Below, piece after piece: positions 18,146-26,690 of a stretch of DNA of 64,000 nucleotides; position 1 is the stretch's first letter; each line of letters opens with the position of its first letter. Position numbers and translations under genes: made by a program. This DNA is from Hyphomicrobiaceae bacterium. Its GTDB lineage: Bacteria > Pseudomonadota > Alphaproteobacteria > Rhizobiales > Hyphomicrobiaceae. The notes under the pieces were generated by a model. The model was not told where the DNA came from. It saw nothing but the letters and a program-made list of their open reading frames with translations, and ran no database searches. The DNA lies in assembly GCA_022842785.1 (NCBI GenBank), contig JALHOW010000012.1, forward strand, positions 1-64,000, written 5' to 3'.

Positions 18146-19150
18146 TCAGATTCGACCCTCGGCAACAGCATGGCAGGCGACCGCATGGGCCGCAGAGGTC
18201 GTTGTGGCAAGTTCCGGCACCTCGCGCCGGCAGCGATCCAGCACGGCGGGGCAACGGGGATTGAAGGCGCAGCCTGGCGGCGGACTGATCGGGTTCGGAA
18301 TCTCGCCCTCAACCATCTTGCGGGGCCGGCCGGTCATGGCGAGGTCCGGCACGGCGTCGAGGAGCATTCGCGCGTATGGATGGCGCGGGGCGCTGAAAAG
18401 CTCCTGCGTCGGAGAGATCTCGACAACGCGGCCGAGATACATGACGCCGATGCGCGCCGCCATGTGACGGACCACGGCGAGGTTGTGGCTGATGAAAAGG
18501 TACGTGAGCCCAAGGCGGTCCTGCAACTCGCGCATGAGATTGAGGATCTGCGCCTGCACGGAGACGTCGAGCGCGCTCGTCGGCTCGTCGGCGACGAGGA
18601 ACTCGGGCTTGGATGAAAGCGCGCGGGCAATGCAGATGCGCTGGCGCTGGCCGCCGGAGAACTCGTGCGGGTATTTGGCGGCATCGGCAGGGTCGAGCCC
18701 GACGAGGCGAAGCAGCTCACCCACCTGATGCTCGATCTCGGCGCGGTCCGTGGCGAGACCGAAGGCGCGGATCGGGTCGGCGATGATGCTGCCGACGCGC
18801 CAGCGCGGATTGAGACTGGCGTAGGGATCCTGAAAGATCATCTGGATGCGTCGTCGGAGCGCCTGGCGCTTCTCGGCATCGGCGAGCGACCACATGTCGA
18901 CGCCGTCGATGGTGACGCTGCCCTCGGTCGGTGGGAGCAGGCCGACGACCATCTTGGCGACGGTGGATTTTCCAGAGCCCGACTCGCCGACGAGGGCGAC
19001 CGTCTCGCGCTTGCCAATGCTGAATGAAACATCGGTGACGGCGTGCAGGAATTTTTGTTCCTCGCGCTCGATCACGCGGTTGAGCCACGGCTTCGAAACG
19101 TCGAAGACACGCGATAGATTTTTGACTTCCACAAAGGGCGGAGCGCTCAT
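18146..19150 (-). CDS. Opp/Dpp-type ABC transporter ATP-binding protein (F component)
   Basis: This is a 334-residue ATPase of the oligopeptide/dipeptide family. Walker A (GESGSGKST), Q-loop FQDP, signature FSGGQRQR and Walker B (LVADEPTSALD) are all present, and the C-terminal oligopeptide-transporter extension contains [14 protein letters not shown], four cysteines likely to bind an Fe-S cluster as in DppD/DppF proteins. The ATG overlaps the stop codon of the preceding ATPase gene by four bases (ATGA). It energises import together with the D-type partner. Confidence 0.94.
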   Translation of the reverse strand: MSAPPFVEVKNLSRVFDVSKPWLNRVIEREEQKFLHAVTDVSFSIGKRETVALVGESGSGKSTVAKMVVGLLPPTEGSVTIDGVDMWSLADAEKRQALRRRIQMIFQDPYASLNPRWRVGSIIADPIRAFGLATDRAEIEHQVGELLRLVGLDPADAAKYPHEFSGGQRQRICIARALSSKPEFLVADEPTSALDVSVQAQILNLMRELQDRLGLTYLFISHNLAVVRHMAARIGVMYLGRVVEISPTQELFSAPRHPYARMLLDAVPDLAMTGRPRKMVEGEIPNPISPPPGCAFNPRCPAVLDRCRREVPELATTTSAAHAVACHAVAEGRI

Positions 19151-20136
19151 CGTGGCGGCTCCGCGCTCACCGGGGCGACGAGCCAGCACGCGGCGAGCGA
19201 GTGATCGACTGGCATGAGATCGGGGCGTTCGACGCGGCAGCGATCAAAGGCATGCGGACAGCGGGGATTGAAGGCGCAACCCTTGGGGATCGCTGTGAGG
19301 CGGGGCATGGAGCCGGGTATCTGCGTCAGGCGGTCACCAGTGCCCTCGATCGACGGAATCGCGCCCATGAGCCCGCGCGTGTAGGGATGGTGCGCGGATT
19401 GGATGACCTCGCGCACGGGGCCGATCTCGGCAATGCGTCCGGCATACATCACAGCGACGCGGTTAGCGGTCTCGGCGATCACGCCCATGTCGTGCGTGAT
19501 GAGCATCACCGCGGTGCCGCGCTCGCGGCAGAGTCGCTTCAGGAGCTGGATGATCTGCGCCTGGATGGAGACATCGAGCGCAGTGGTCGGCTCGTCGGCA
19601 ATGATGAGTTCAGGTTCGGCGCACAGTGCCAAGGCGAGCACCACGCGCTGACGCATGCCGCCTGAGAACTCGTGCGGATAGGAATCGATGCGCCGCTCGG
19701 CGCCCTGGATGCCGACCTCGATCAGGAGTTCGATGGCGCGGGCGCGTGCCTCGCGCTCGGTCATGGGCAGATGCGTGCGGATGGTCTCGATGATCTGTTC
19801 GCCGACGCGATAGAGCGGATTGAGGCTCGTCAGCGGATCCTGGAAGACCATGCCGATGCGCTTGCCGCGGATGGGGCGCATGGCCTCACGCGAGAGATTG
19901 TCGATGCGCTGGCCATTGAGCCGGATTTCGCCGCCGGCAACGCGGCCCGGCGGCTCCAGAAGTCCAATGATGGCCGTGCCCGTCAGGGACTTTCCGGCAC
20001 CCGACTCGCCGACAATGCCGAGCACTTCGCCCGGCGCGATGTCGAACGAGACATCATCGACGGCGGCGAGCGTGCCGCGCCGCGTCGGGAATTCGACGCG
20101 GAGATTGCGAACAGAGAGCGCTGGAGTTTCCGTCAT
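19147..20136 (-). CDS. Opp/Dpp-type ABC transporter ATP-binding protein (D component)
   Basis: This 329-residue ATPase has GESGAGKSL as Walker [11 protein letters not shown], signature FSGGMRQR and Walker [13 protein letters not shown], followed by the family C-terminal segment with [14 protein letters not shown]. Its Walker A ends in Ser-Leu instead of Ser-Thr, common in D components. The ATG at 20136 shares one base with the stop codon of the upstream permease (TGATG). It pairs with the F-type ATPase to drive the two permeases. Confidence 0.94.
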   Translation of the reverse strand: MTETPALSVRNLRVEFPTRRGTLAAVDDVSFDIAPGEVLGIVGESGAGKSLTGTAIIGLLEPPGRVAGGEIRLNGQRIDNLSREAMRPIRGKRIGMVFQDPLTSLNPLYRVGEQIIETIRTHLPMTEREARARAIELLIEVGIQGAERRIDSYPHEFSGGMRQRVVLALALCAEPELIIADEPTTALDVSIQAQIIQLLKRLCRERGTAVMLITHDMGVIAETANRVAVMYAGRIAEIGPVREVIQSAHHPYTRGLMGAIPSIEGTGDRLTQIPGSMPRLTAIPKGCAFNPRCPHAFDRCRVERPDLMPVDHSLAACWLVAPVSAEPPR

Positions 20137-21107
20137 CAGCGCAGCTTCGGATTGAGGGCGTCGCGCAACCAGTCGCCGAGCAAATTCACGGCGAGAACCA
20201 GCACGGCCAGGGTGAGGCCGGGGAAGGCCACCATCCACCAGGAGCCGGAGAAGAGATACTTGTTGCCGATCTGGATCATGGTGCCGAGAGAGGGTTCTGT
20301 CGGCGGCAGGCCGACACCGAGGAAGGAAAGTGTGGCCTCTGTGATGATGGCCAGTGCGAGGTTGATCGTTCCGATGACGAGCACCGGCGAGAGCACATTC
20401 GGCAGCACGTGCTTGAACATGATGGCGGTACGGCTCATGCCGATGAGGCGTGCGGCCTGCACGTATTCCTTGTTCTTCTCGACGAGTGTCATGCCGCGCA
20501 CGGTGCGGGCGTACTGCACCCAGAAGGAAAGGCCGATCGACAACACGAGGATCCAGAACTCGGCGCCGCCGAGCCGTCCGCGAAAGAGCGTTTGCGCAAT
20601 GCCGTTGATGAGCAGCGCGACGAGGATCGCAGGGAACGTGAGCTTCACGTCGGCAATGCGCATGATGATCGTGTCGACGATGCCGCCGAAGTAGCCCGCG
20701 ACAAGGCCGAGGCTGACGCCTATGCCGATCGCCAGAAAAACCGCGAGCACGCTGATCGCGATCGAGCTACGCGTGCCGTAGAGGATGGTTGAGAGGATGT
20801 CGCGGCCCTGGTCGTCAGTGCCGAGCAGGAAGCGCGGATCGCCCCCCTTGACCCACGCGGGCGGAAGGTCCGAATCCATAAGATTGAGCGCGCGCAGGTC
20901 ATATGGATCGTGCGGTGCGATGACCGGCGCGAGAAGTGCCGCGCCGACCATCAGGAGTGTGACGATGCCGGCCAGCACGACGAGGCGCGAGGAGCGGAAG
21001 CTGTACCAGAGATCGCTATCGAAGAAGCGGCTCGCGAGGCTCCGCGCAGGCGGTCGGATCGGGTTGGTCGATTGGGCCGCTGGTAAACCGTGATCGTCGG
21101 TGCTCAT
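20136..21107 (-). CDS. Opp/Dpp-type ABC transporter permease (C component)
   Basis: This inner-membrane permease of 323 residues has an N-terminal cytoplasmic segment, a first hydrophobic helix at about 43-63, a periplasmic loop with LLGTDDQGRDILSTILYGTR (about 94-113) typical of DppC/OppC proteins, and a five-helix core with the EAA-type loop VQAARLIGMSRTAIMFKHVLPN. The start codon overlaps the stop of the B-type permease gene by four bases. Function is translocation of the substrate delivered by one of the two binding proteins. Confidence 0.93.
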   Translation of the reverse strand: MSTDDHGLPAAQSTNPIRPPARSLASRFFDSDLWYSFRSSRLVVLAGIVTLLMVGAALLAPVIAPHDPYDLRALNLMDSDLPPAWVKGGDPRFLLGTDDQGRDILSTILYGTRSSIAISVLAVFLAIGIGVSLGLVAGYFGGIVDTIIMRIADVKLTFPAILVALLINGIAQTLFRGRLGGAEFWILVLSIGLSFWVQYARTVRGMTLVEKNKEYVQAARLIGMSRTAIMFKHVLPNVLSPVLVIGTINLALAIITEATLSFLGVGLPPTEPSLGTMIQIGNKYLFSGSWWMVAFPGLTLAVLVLAVNLLGDWLRDALNPKLR

Positions 21108-22081
21108 GCTTCCCGCCCATAGATGCGCACGCGCGGGTCGATCCAAACATAGAGCAGATCGACAATGAGGTTGATCAGCACGAACAGGAAGGCGACGAGC
21201 ATCAGGTAGGCGGACATGACCGGGATATCGGCATTCTGCACGGCCTGGATGAACATGAGGCCCATGCCCGGCCACTGGAAGACGGTCTCGGTGATTATGG
21301 CGAAGGCTATGATGGCGCCGAGCTGCAGGCCGATGATCGTTATGACGGGGATCAGTGTGTTCTTCAGTGCATGACCGAAGTTCACAGCACGATCGGAGAG
21401 GCCACGGGCGCGCGCGAACTTGATGTAGTCGGTGCGCAGAACCTCGAGCATCTGCGAGCGCACGAGCCGCGTGACGAGGGTCATCTGGAAGAGCCCGAGT
21501 GTGATCGCCGGCAGGATGAGAGCCTTGAGGCCGGAAGCCGTAAGAAAGCCGGTTGTCCAGCCGCCGATCCTGATGACTTCGCCGCGTCCGAAGGACGGAA
21601 GCACGCCGAGCTGCACGGCAAAGACATAGATGAGCAGGATGCCGATCAGGAATGTGGGTAGTGAGATCCCGATGAGGGATACGGATAAGAAGAGCTTCGA
21701 GAGCCAGCTATCTCGGTGAATGCCGGTATACACGCCCATGGGAATACCGAGCAGCACGGCGAAGAGCGCTGCCGTTACTGCGAGCTCGAATGTCGCCGGG
21801 AAGCGTTCGGCGATCAGCGAGGTGACCGGCCGCTTGACCTGATACGAAATGCCGAAATCGTAGCGTGCGGCATTCCAGATGAAGCGGCCGAACTGCACGA
21901 TCACGGGATCATTGAGACCGAGGCGCTCGCGCAACTCCTCGCGTTCGGCGAGCGTCGTGTCCTGACCGACCATCTGGTTGACCGGGTCGCCGACGAAGCG
22001 GAACAGCACGAACGCCATCAACGCCACCGTCAGCATGACGATGGCGGCTTCGAAAATACGACGGATCGTGAATGCGAGCAT
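21104..22081 (-). CDS. Opp/Dpp-type ABC transporter permease (B component)
   Basis: This permease of 325 residues starts with the classic AFTIRRIFEAAIVMLTVALMAFVLFRFVGDP N-terminus of DppB/OppB proteins, with FVGDPVNQMVG followed by a periplasmic region and five membrane helices. The EAA loop is YIKFARARGLSDRAVNFGHALKNTLIPV. It lies 71 bases after the nearer binding-protein gene and is the first of five overlapping transporter and enzyme genes downstream. Confidence 0.93.
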   Translation of the reverse strand: MLAFTIRRIFEAAIVMLTVALMAFVLFRFVGDPVNQMVGQDTTLAEREELRERLGLNDPVIVQFGRFIWNAARYDFGISYQVKRPVTSLIAERFPATFELAVTAALFAVLLGIPMGVYTGIHRDSWLSKLFLSVSLIGISLPTFLIGILLIYVFAVQLGVLPSFGRGEVIRIGGWTTGFLTASGLKALILPAITLGLFQMTLVTRLVRSQMLEVLRTDYIKFARARGLSDRAVNFGHALKNTLIPVITIIGLQLGAIIAFAIITETVFQWPGMGLMFIQAVQNADIPVMSAYLMLVAFLFVLINLIVDLLYVWIDPRVRIYGREA

Positions 22082-22152
22082 GGGCGACGGTCAGTCCCTT
22101 GAAGCAAGTGCGGGGCGAACCTTGGTCCGCCCCGCCCGAGAACCCCGTCGCG

Positions 22153-23730
22153 CTACTCCTTCTGCGCCCAGTAGAAGAGGATCTGGTTGTCGGCACGCTG
22201 GACGATCTTGACCTTCTTCGACACGCCCCAGGCGAGCGCCTGCTGGTGCAGCGGGATGAGACCCGCTTCCTCGTGGACGATGCGGAAGGCCTGGGCGATC
22301 AGTTCGTCACGCTTCGTGTTGTCGGTCTCAATCAGGATCTTGTTGGCAAGATCGTCGACCTGCTTATTGCAGTAGCCACCGTAGTTGAACGCGCCGGAGC
22401 CCTTGCCGTCGCGGCAGCCGACGAGGTTGAGCAGCACGTTGTGGCTGTCGAACGAGCCGGGAGTCCAGCCGAGGAGGTTGAACGAGCTGTCGTACTTCTG
22501 GGTGGCGCCGGCCTTCTCGAAGTACTTCGCCTTCGGCATGGCATTGAGCTTGGCCTTGATGCCGATGCGCGCGAGCATGGCGACGACGGCCTGGCACACC
22601 GCCTCGTCATTCACGTAGCGATCGTTCGGGCAGTCCATCTCGACGCCGAAGCCATTGGGGTAGCCTGCTTCCGCGAGCAACTTCTTCGCGGCATCGGGAT
22701 CATAAGCGTGCCGTTTGAATTCCGCGGCCCGCGAGAACAGCAGCGGCGAGATTAGCAGCGCCGAGTTCGCCGAGTTGCCGCGCATGACGCGCGAGTGGAT
22801 CGCCTCCATGTCGATGGCCTGATAGAAGGCCTTGCGCACGCGCGCATCCTTGAATGGGTTCTTGCCCTTCACGTCCGAGTAGAGAAGCTCGTCGCGCAGC
22901 GAATCCATGTTGAGAAAGATCGTGCGCAGCTCGGGGCCCGTGAGGACATCCGTGCTGGCATTCGCCTTGACACGTGCGATGTCCTGCACCGGAACGGGGT
23001 CCATCATGTCGATCTCGCCCGAAAGCAGGGCGGCGACGCGCGTCGCGTCCGACTTGATGGTCTGGAAGATGATCTCTGTGAGATTGTGCTCGGGCTTGCC
23101 CCACCATTTGGGGTTCGGCTTGAACACGGTCTTTACGCCGGGCTGATGGCTCTCGACGAGGAAGGGGCCGGTGCCATTGGCCTTTAGCGTAAACGGGCTG
23201 AGCTGGCTCGAGCTGGTCTGGACTTTGGTTGCGCCGTTATCCTCGGACCACTTCTTCGAGAAGATGTACCAGGTGTCCCACTCGTAGTGGAGGATGGGGT
23301 TCGGGCCCGTGGTGATGAAGTCGACAGTATGGTCGTCCACTTTGACGACCTTGGTGCCGGCTGCGATGCGGCTCTTGATGTTCGACTCGGGCGAAAGCGC
23401 GCGCTCGGCGGAGAAGACGACGTCGTCGGCTGTGAAGTCCTCGCCATTGTGGAACTTCACGCCTTTACGGAGATAGAAGCGCCAGCGCGTCGGCTCGGCG
23501 ATCTCCCAACGCTCCGCGAGGCCGGGAATGATCTTGAGATCCCTGTCGCGCTTCGTGAGCCCCTCCATGACGTTGCCGAGGGCACCAAGAGTGAAGGTTT
23601 CATTGAGCGTGTAGGGGTCGAGGGCGTTGAGGTCGCCCTGGAAGGCATAGCGGAAGGTCTTGGCCTCGGCAGGCGCGGCGAGCGCCGCAGCGGCAAGTGC
23701 CGCGGCCAACGTCATGATACGCAGCTTCAT
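22153..23730 (-). CDS. Family 5 extracellular solute-binding protein (copy nearest the permeases)
   Basis: This 525-residue periplasmic binding protein has a Sec signal (MKLRIMTLAAALAAAALA, cleavage after PAEA at about 23). The SBP family 5 core follows, with RWRFYLRKGVKFHNGEDFTADDVVFS and PVPVQDIARVK in the lobe regions and a C-terminal IPLHQQALAWGVSKKV motif. Family 5 proteins bind peptides, nickel, opines, murein peptides or sugars, so the substrate is open. It is a paralogue of the next upstream gene, with most residues identical by eye. The gene is preceded by a 160-base gap containing a long hairpin. Confidence 0.93.
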   Translation of the reverse strand: MKLRIMTLAAALAAAALAAPAEAKTFRYAFQGDLNALDPYTLNETFTLGALGNVMEGLTKRDRDLKIIPGLAERWEIAEPTRWRFYLRKGVKFHNGEDFTADDVVFSAERALSPESNIKSRIAAGTKVVKVDDHTVDFITTGPNPILHYEWDTWYIFSKKWSEDNGATKVQTSSSQLSPFTLKANGTGPFLVESHQPGVKTVFKPNPKWWGKPEHNLTEIIFQTIKSDATRVAALLSGEIDMMDPVPVQDIARVKANASTDVLTGPELRTIFLNMDSLRDELLYSDVKGKNPFKDARVRKAFYQAIDMEAIHSRVMRGNSANSALLISPLLFSRAAEFKRHAYDPDAAKKLLAEAGYPNGFGVEMDCPNDRYVNDEAVCQAVVAMLARIGIKAKLNAMPKAKYFEKAGATQKYDSSFNLLGWTPGSFDSHNVLLNLVGCRDGKGSGAFNYGGYCNKQVDDLANKILIETDNTKRDELIAQAFRIVHEEAGLIPLHQQALAWGVSKKVKIVQRADNQILFYWAQKE

Positions 23731-23779
23731 GGAATTCTACTCCCGACGGCTCGGTTATGGATCTGAGCGCACGTAATGC

Positions 23780-23819
23780 GCCGGCCCGGAGTGCTTATCG
23801 CGTGCTCCCCTGAGCCGGC
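23780..23819 (-). other. Intergenic RNA hairpin between paralogous binding-protein genes
   Basis: GGAGTGC (23788-23794) and GTGCTCC (23802-23808) form a seven-pair stem with two wobble pairs, and the outer GCCGGC (23780-23785) pairs with GCCGGC (23814-23819). There is no T tract on the minus strand. Such hairpins often lie after a binding-protein gene and set a high binding-protein to permease ratio by protecting upstream mRNA; that role is inferred. Confidence 0.45.
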
Positions 23820-23891
23820 CATGGCGCAGATACTGTCGTATCCCGAGGCGGCGGTCTAGCTGGTCCTATCGCGCTGTCTGCTCGTAGACTG

Positions 23892-25472
23892 CTATTGCAT
23901 CCGCACCCAATAGAAGAGAATGCGGTTGTCGGCGCGCTGGGCCATGCTGACCTTCTTCGAGACGCCCCAGCTGAGTGCCTGCTGATGGAGCGGGATCATG
24001 CCGACTTCGTCGTGGATGATGCGAAAGGCCTTGGCGAGCATATCATCGCGCTTCTGGACGTCGTTCTCGACTGCAATTGCGCTTGCGAGCTCGTCGACGA
24101 CGGGATTGCAGTAACCGCCGAAGTTGAATGTCGCACCCTTGCCGTCGGCATCGCGGCACCCGGCGATAGAGCGCAGGATGTTGAGGCCGTCGAGTGAACT
24201 CGCCGTCCACCCTGCCATGTTGAATGAGCTGTCGTACTTCTGCGGCGCACCGGCCTTGTCGAAGTAGCGGGCTTTGGACATGGCATTGAGCTTCACGTTC
24301 ACGCCGATGCGGGCGAGCATGGCGACTGTCGCCTGGCAGATCGCCTCGTCATTGACGTAGCGGTCGTTGGGGCAATCCATTTCCAACGCAAAGCCATTGG
24401 GATAGCCGGCTTCCGCGAGGAGTTTCTTCGCGGCGGCCGGATCATAGGGATGGCGCTGGAATTCGGCGGCGCGCGAGAAAAGCGGCGGATAGATCAGCAG
24501 GGCTGACGGCGTAGCGTTGCCGCGCATGATCCGCTTCTGGATCGCATCGATATCGATGGCCTGGTAGACGGCCTTGCGCACGCGTGCGTCCTTGAAGGGG
24601 TTCTTGCCCTTGACGTCGGAATAGAGCAGCTCGTCGCGGACCTGATCCATATTGAGGAAGATCGTGCGCAGCTCCGGGCCGGTCAGCACGTCCGTGCCGG
24701 CGCTGGCTTTGACGCGCGGGATGTCCTGGACGGGCACGGGATCGATCATGTCGACTTCGCCCGAGAGGAGGGCTGCGACACGCGTCGCATCCGACTTGAT
24801 GGTCTGGAAGACGACGTTCGTCAGATTGTGCTGGGGCTTGCCCCACCAGTTCGGATTGACCTTGAAGGTCGTGCGCACGCCCGGCTCATGGTTCTCGACC
24901 ATGAAAGGGCCGGTGCCATTGGCCTTGAGGGCGAACGGGCTCAGCTGATTGCTCTTGGTCTGGACCTTGGTCGCGCCATTCGCCTCGGCCCAGGACTTCG
25001 ACATCATGAACCAGGAATCCCACTCGGCGTGCAGGATCGGGTTCGGCACGGCCAGGACGAAGTCGACGGTGTGACTGTCGACCTTTTCGGCCCTCAGCTT
25101 CGCCGCAAAGCGCGTGCGGATGTTCGACTCGGGCGAGAGTGCGCGATCGAGCGAGAACAGCACGTCGTCGGCGGTGAAATCCTCGCCGTTGTGGAACTTC
25201 ACGCCTTTGCGCAGATGGAAGCGCCAGCGTGTCGGCTCGACGATCTCCCAGCGTTCCGCGAGTGCGGGGATGATCTTGAGGTCCTTGTCGCGCGTGACAA
25301 GGCCCTCCATCGCATTGCCAAGCGTGCCGAGCGTGAAAGTCTCGTTCAGAGCATAAGGATCGAGCGCATTGAGATCACCCTGGAAGGCGAACCGGAAGGT
25401 CTTGGCTTCGACCGGTAACGCGAGCATGGCGACGGCAATGGCCGCAGCCACCGAGATGACACTACGCTTCAT
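23892..25472 (-). CDS. Family 5 extracellular solute-binding protein (second copy)
   Basis: This 526-residue periplasmic binding protein has signal peptide MKRSVISVAAAIAVAMLALPVEA and family 5 motifs RWRFHLRKGVKFHNGEDFTADDVLFS and IPLHQQALSWGVSKKV. It is nearly collinear with the downstream copy with differences spread through the protein, so it is an older tandem duplication rather than a fresh copy. It is the first gene of the probable operon, with a GGAGG ribosome site before its ATG (AAGGAGGGGATC). The two copies may deliver different ligands to one permease. Confidence 0.93.
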   Translation of the reverse strand: MKRSVISVAAAIAVAMLALPVEAKTFRFAFQGDLNALDPYALNETFTLGTLGNAMEGLVTRDKDLKIIPALAERWEIVEPTRWRFHLRKGVKFHNGEDFTADDVLFSLDRALSPESNIRTRFAAKLRAEKVDSHTVDFVLAVPNPILHAEWDSWFMMSKSWAEANGATKVQTKSNQLSPFALKANGTGPFMVENHEPGVRTTFKVNPNWWGKPQHNLTNVVFQTIKSDATRVAALLSGEVDMIDPVPVQDIPRVKASAGTDVLTGPELRTIFLNMDQVRDELLYSDVKGKNPFKDARVRKAVYQAIDIDAIQKRIMRGNATPSALLIYPPLFSRAAEFQRHPYDPAAAKKLLAEAGYPNGFALEMDCPNDRYVNDEAICQATVAMLARIGVNVKLNAMSKARYFDKAGAPQKYDSSFNMAGWTASSLDGLNILRSIAGCRDADGKGATFNFGGYCNPVVDELASAIAVENDVQKRDDMLAKAFRIIHDEVGMIPLHQQALSWGVSKKVSMAQRADNRILFYWVRMQ

Positions 25473-25628
25473 GATCCCCTCCTTCGCCCTATCGACTGCC
25501 TGACCGGGCGCGCCTCAGTGGAAAAGGAATTTCATGAACAATCTCTTCATGATGAGTGGCCCTTAACCTCACTGCGGCGCATAGCTGGCTGCATGGTTAA
25601 GCAGGTGACGAGGCTGTCAGCCGTTCAA

Positions 25629-26495
25629 TTAAAGCCGCGGCGCGTCAGTCCAGCGGACGAGCTGCGGCTCGCCGAGGATCCTTGCGCGACCTTGAGACAG
25701 GGCTGCGAGATCGGCCTCATAAGTGAGGAGGGTCCTGAGCGGCAGCTCGACGGCGATCACGACGCCCTTGGGTGCGAGGCGCCGGCGCAGCTCCTTGCCA
25801 CCGCGCTGTGCGAGGTCGTTGACGACCGGCAGCACTAGGTCCCGCTCCGCCAGGATCTCGACTTCCATGAGCGGTTCGAGGCGCCTCAGACTGGCCGACC
25901 GGCAGGCGATCTGAAGTGCGGCGATTGCGGCTTGCTCAAAGCTTTCCGGCGTCGACCTCTTGGAATGAAAGGCGCCGTCGATGAAGACGACCCGCATGTC
26001 GATGATGGGCCCTTGGCCATCGACGCCCTCGGCAGAGGCGTGCGCCACGCCCCGCGCGACGGCAGCATTGAAAGCGTCGATCTCGGGGGGGCCCGCGAAT
26101 TCGCTTTCGAAGAGATTGCCCTCGCCCGGGCGCCGAGGGACGATCCTGAGGCGCACGACAGCGAAATCTCCCGTGCCGCCGTCTGTCGTGCCTAGACGGT
26201 GCTCAGCCTCGGCGAGACGAGCCGGCGTCCAGCAGGACCGGACTTCGACCTTGCCGGTCTCCACCGGGCATCCAACAGCGGAGGTTATATGGGTGAGACG
26301 CGCCGAAAGCTCCTTGATCGTGCTGGCCTCGATGCAAAAAGCGCCCGCCTCGCTGCCCGTCGTATAGCTGAATGTGGTGTCCCGGGCTGCGTATTGAGCG
26401 AAGGCCGCCGCCAGCGCTGCCGCATCCCCCGGGCGCTTCGCCGCGATCCTCTGGCTCAGCGGGAAGACGGGGCTATTGGTTCTTGGCGGCGACAA
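25629..26495 (-). CDS. Free-standing EF-G domains III-V protein (no GTPase domain)
   Basis: This protein of up to 288 residues aligns by eye with the C-terminal half of elongation factor G. Residues about 10-85 match domain III (start PVFPLSQRIAAK, then IEASTIKELSARL in place of the EF-G GMGELHL block). Residues about 110-200 match domain IV (GDFAVVRLRIVP, DAFNAAVARGVAHASAEG, FIDGAFHSKRST...ESF), keeping the tip-loop His seen in EF-G. Residues about 205-285 match domain V (LEPLMEVEILAERDLVLPVVNDLAQRGG and VVIAVELPLRTLLTYEADLAALSQGRA). G domain and domain II are absent. The frame is intact. The only start is a TTG at 26495 with no clear ribosome site, so the true start is uncertain. It is divergent from parC. 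Its function is unknown; see findings. Confidence 0.75.
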   Translation of the reverse strand: MSPPRTNSPVFPLSQRIAAKRPGDAAALAAAFAQYAARDTTFSYTTGSEAGAFCIEASTIKELSARLTHITSAVGCPVETGKVEVRSCWTPARLAEAEHRLGTTDGGTGDFAVVRLRIVPRRPGEGNLFESEFAGPPEIDAFNAAVARGVAHASAEGVDGQGPIIDMRVVFIDGAFHSKRSTPESFEQAAIAALQIACRSASLRRLEPLMEVEILAERDLVLPVVNDLAQRGGKELRRRLAPKGVVIAVELPLRTLLTYEADLAALSQGRARILGEPQLVRWTDAPRL

Positions 26496-26690
26496 GGCGG
26501 TCTCGCGGTGGAAGTGATTTGCCGGCGATTCTAGCGCAGCCGTGGGGCGGGAGGGGGCCTTGCGGCCTCAGTGAGCCAAATTTCTACCGGGCGTTGCAAG
26601 CGCGAGACTCGGCGGTAGCTGTGTGCTTGGTGTCGCTGTGGCTATGCAAGCACTTGAGGGAAGCGGGGCAGGGCGCTAAGTCCCCAGACC

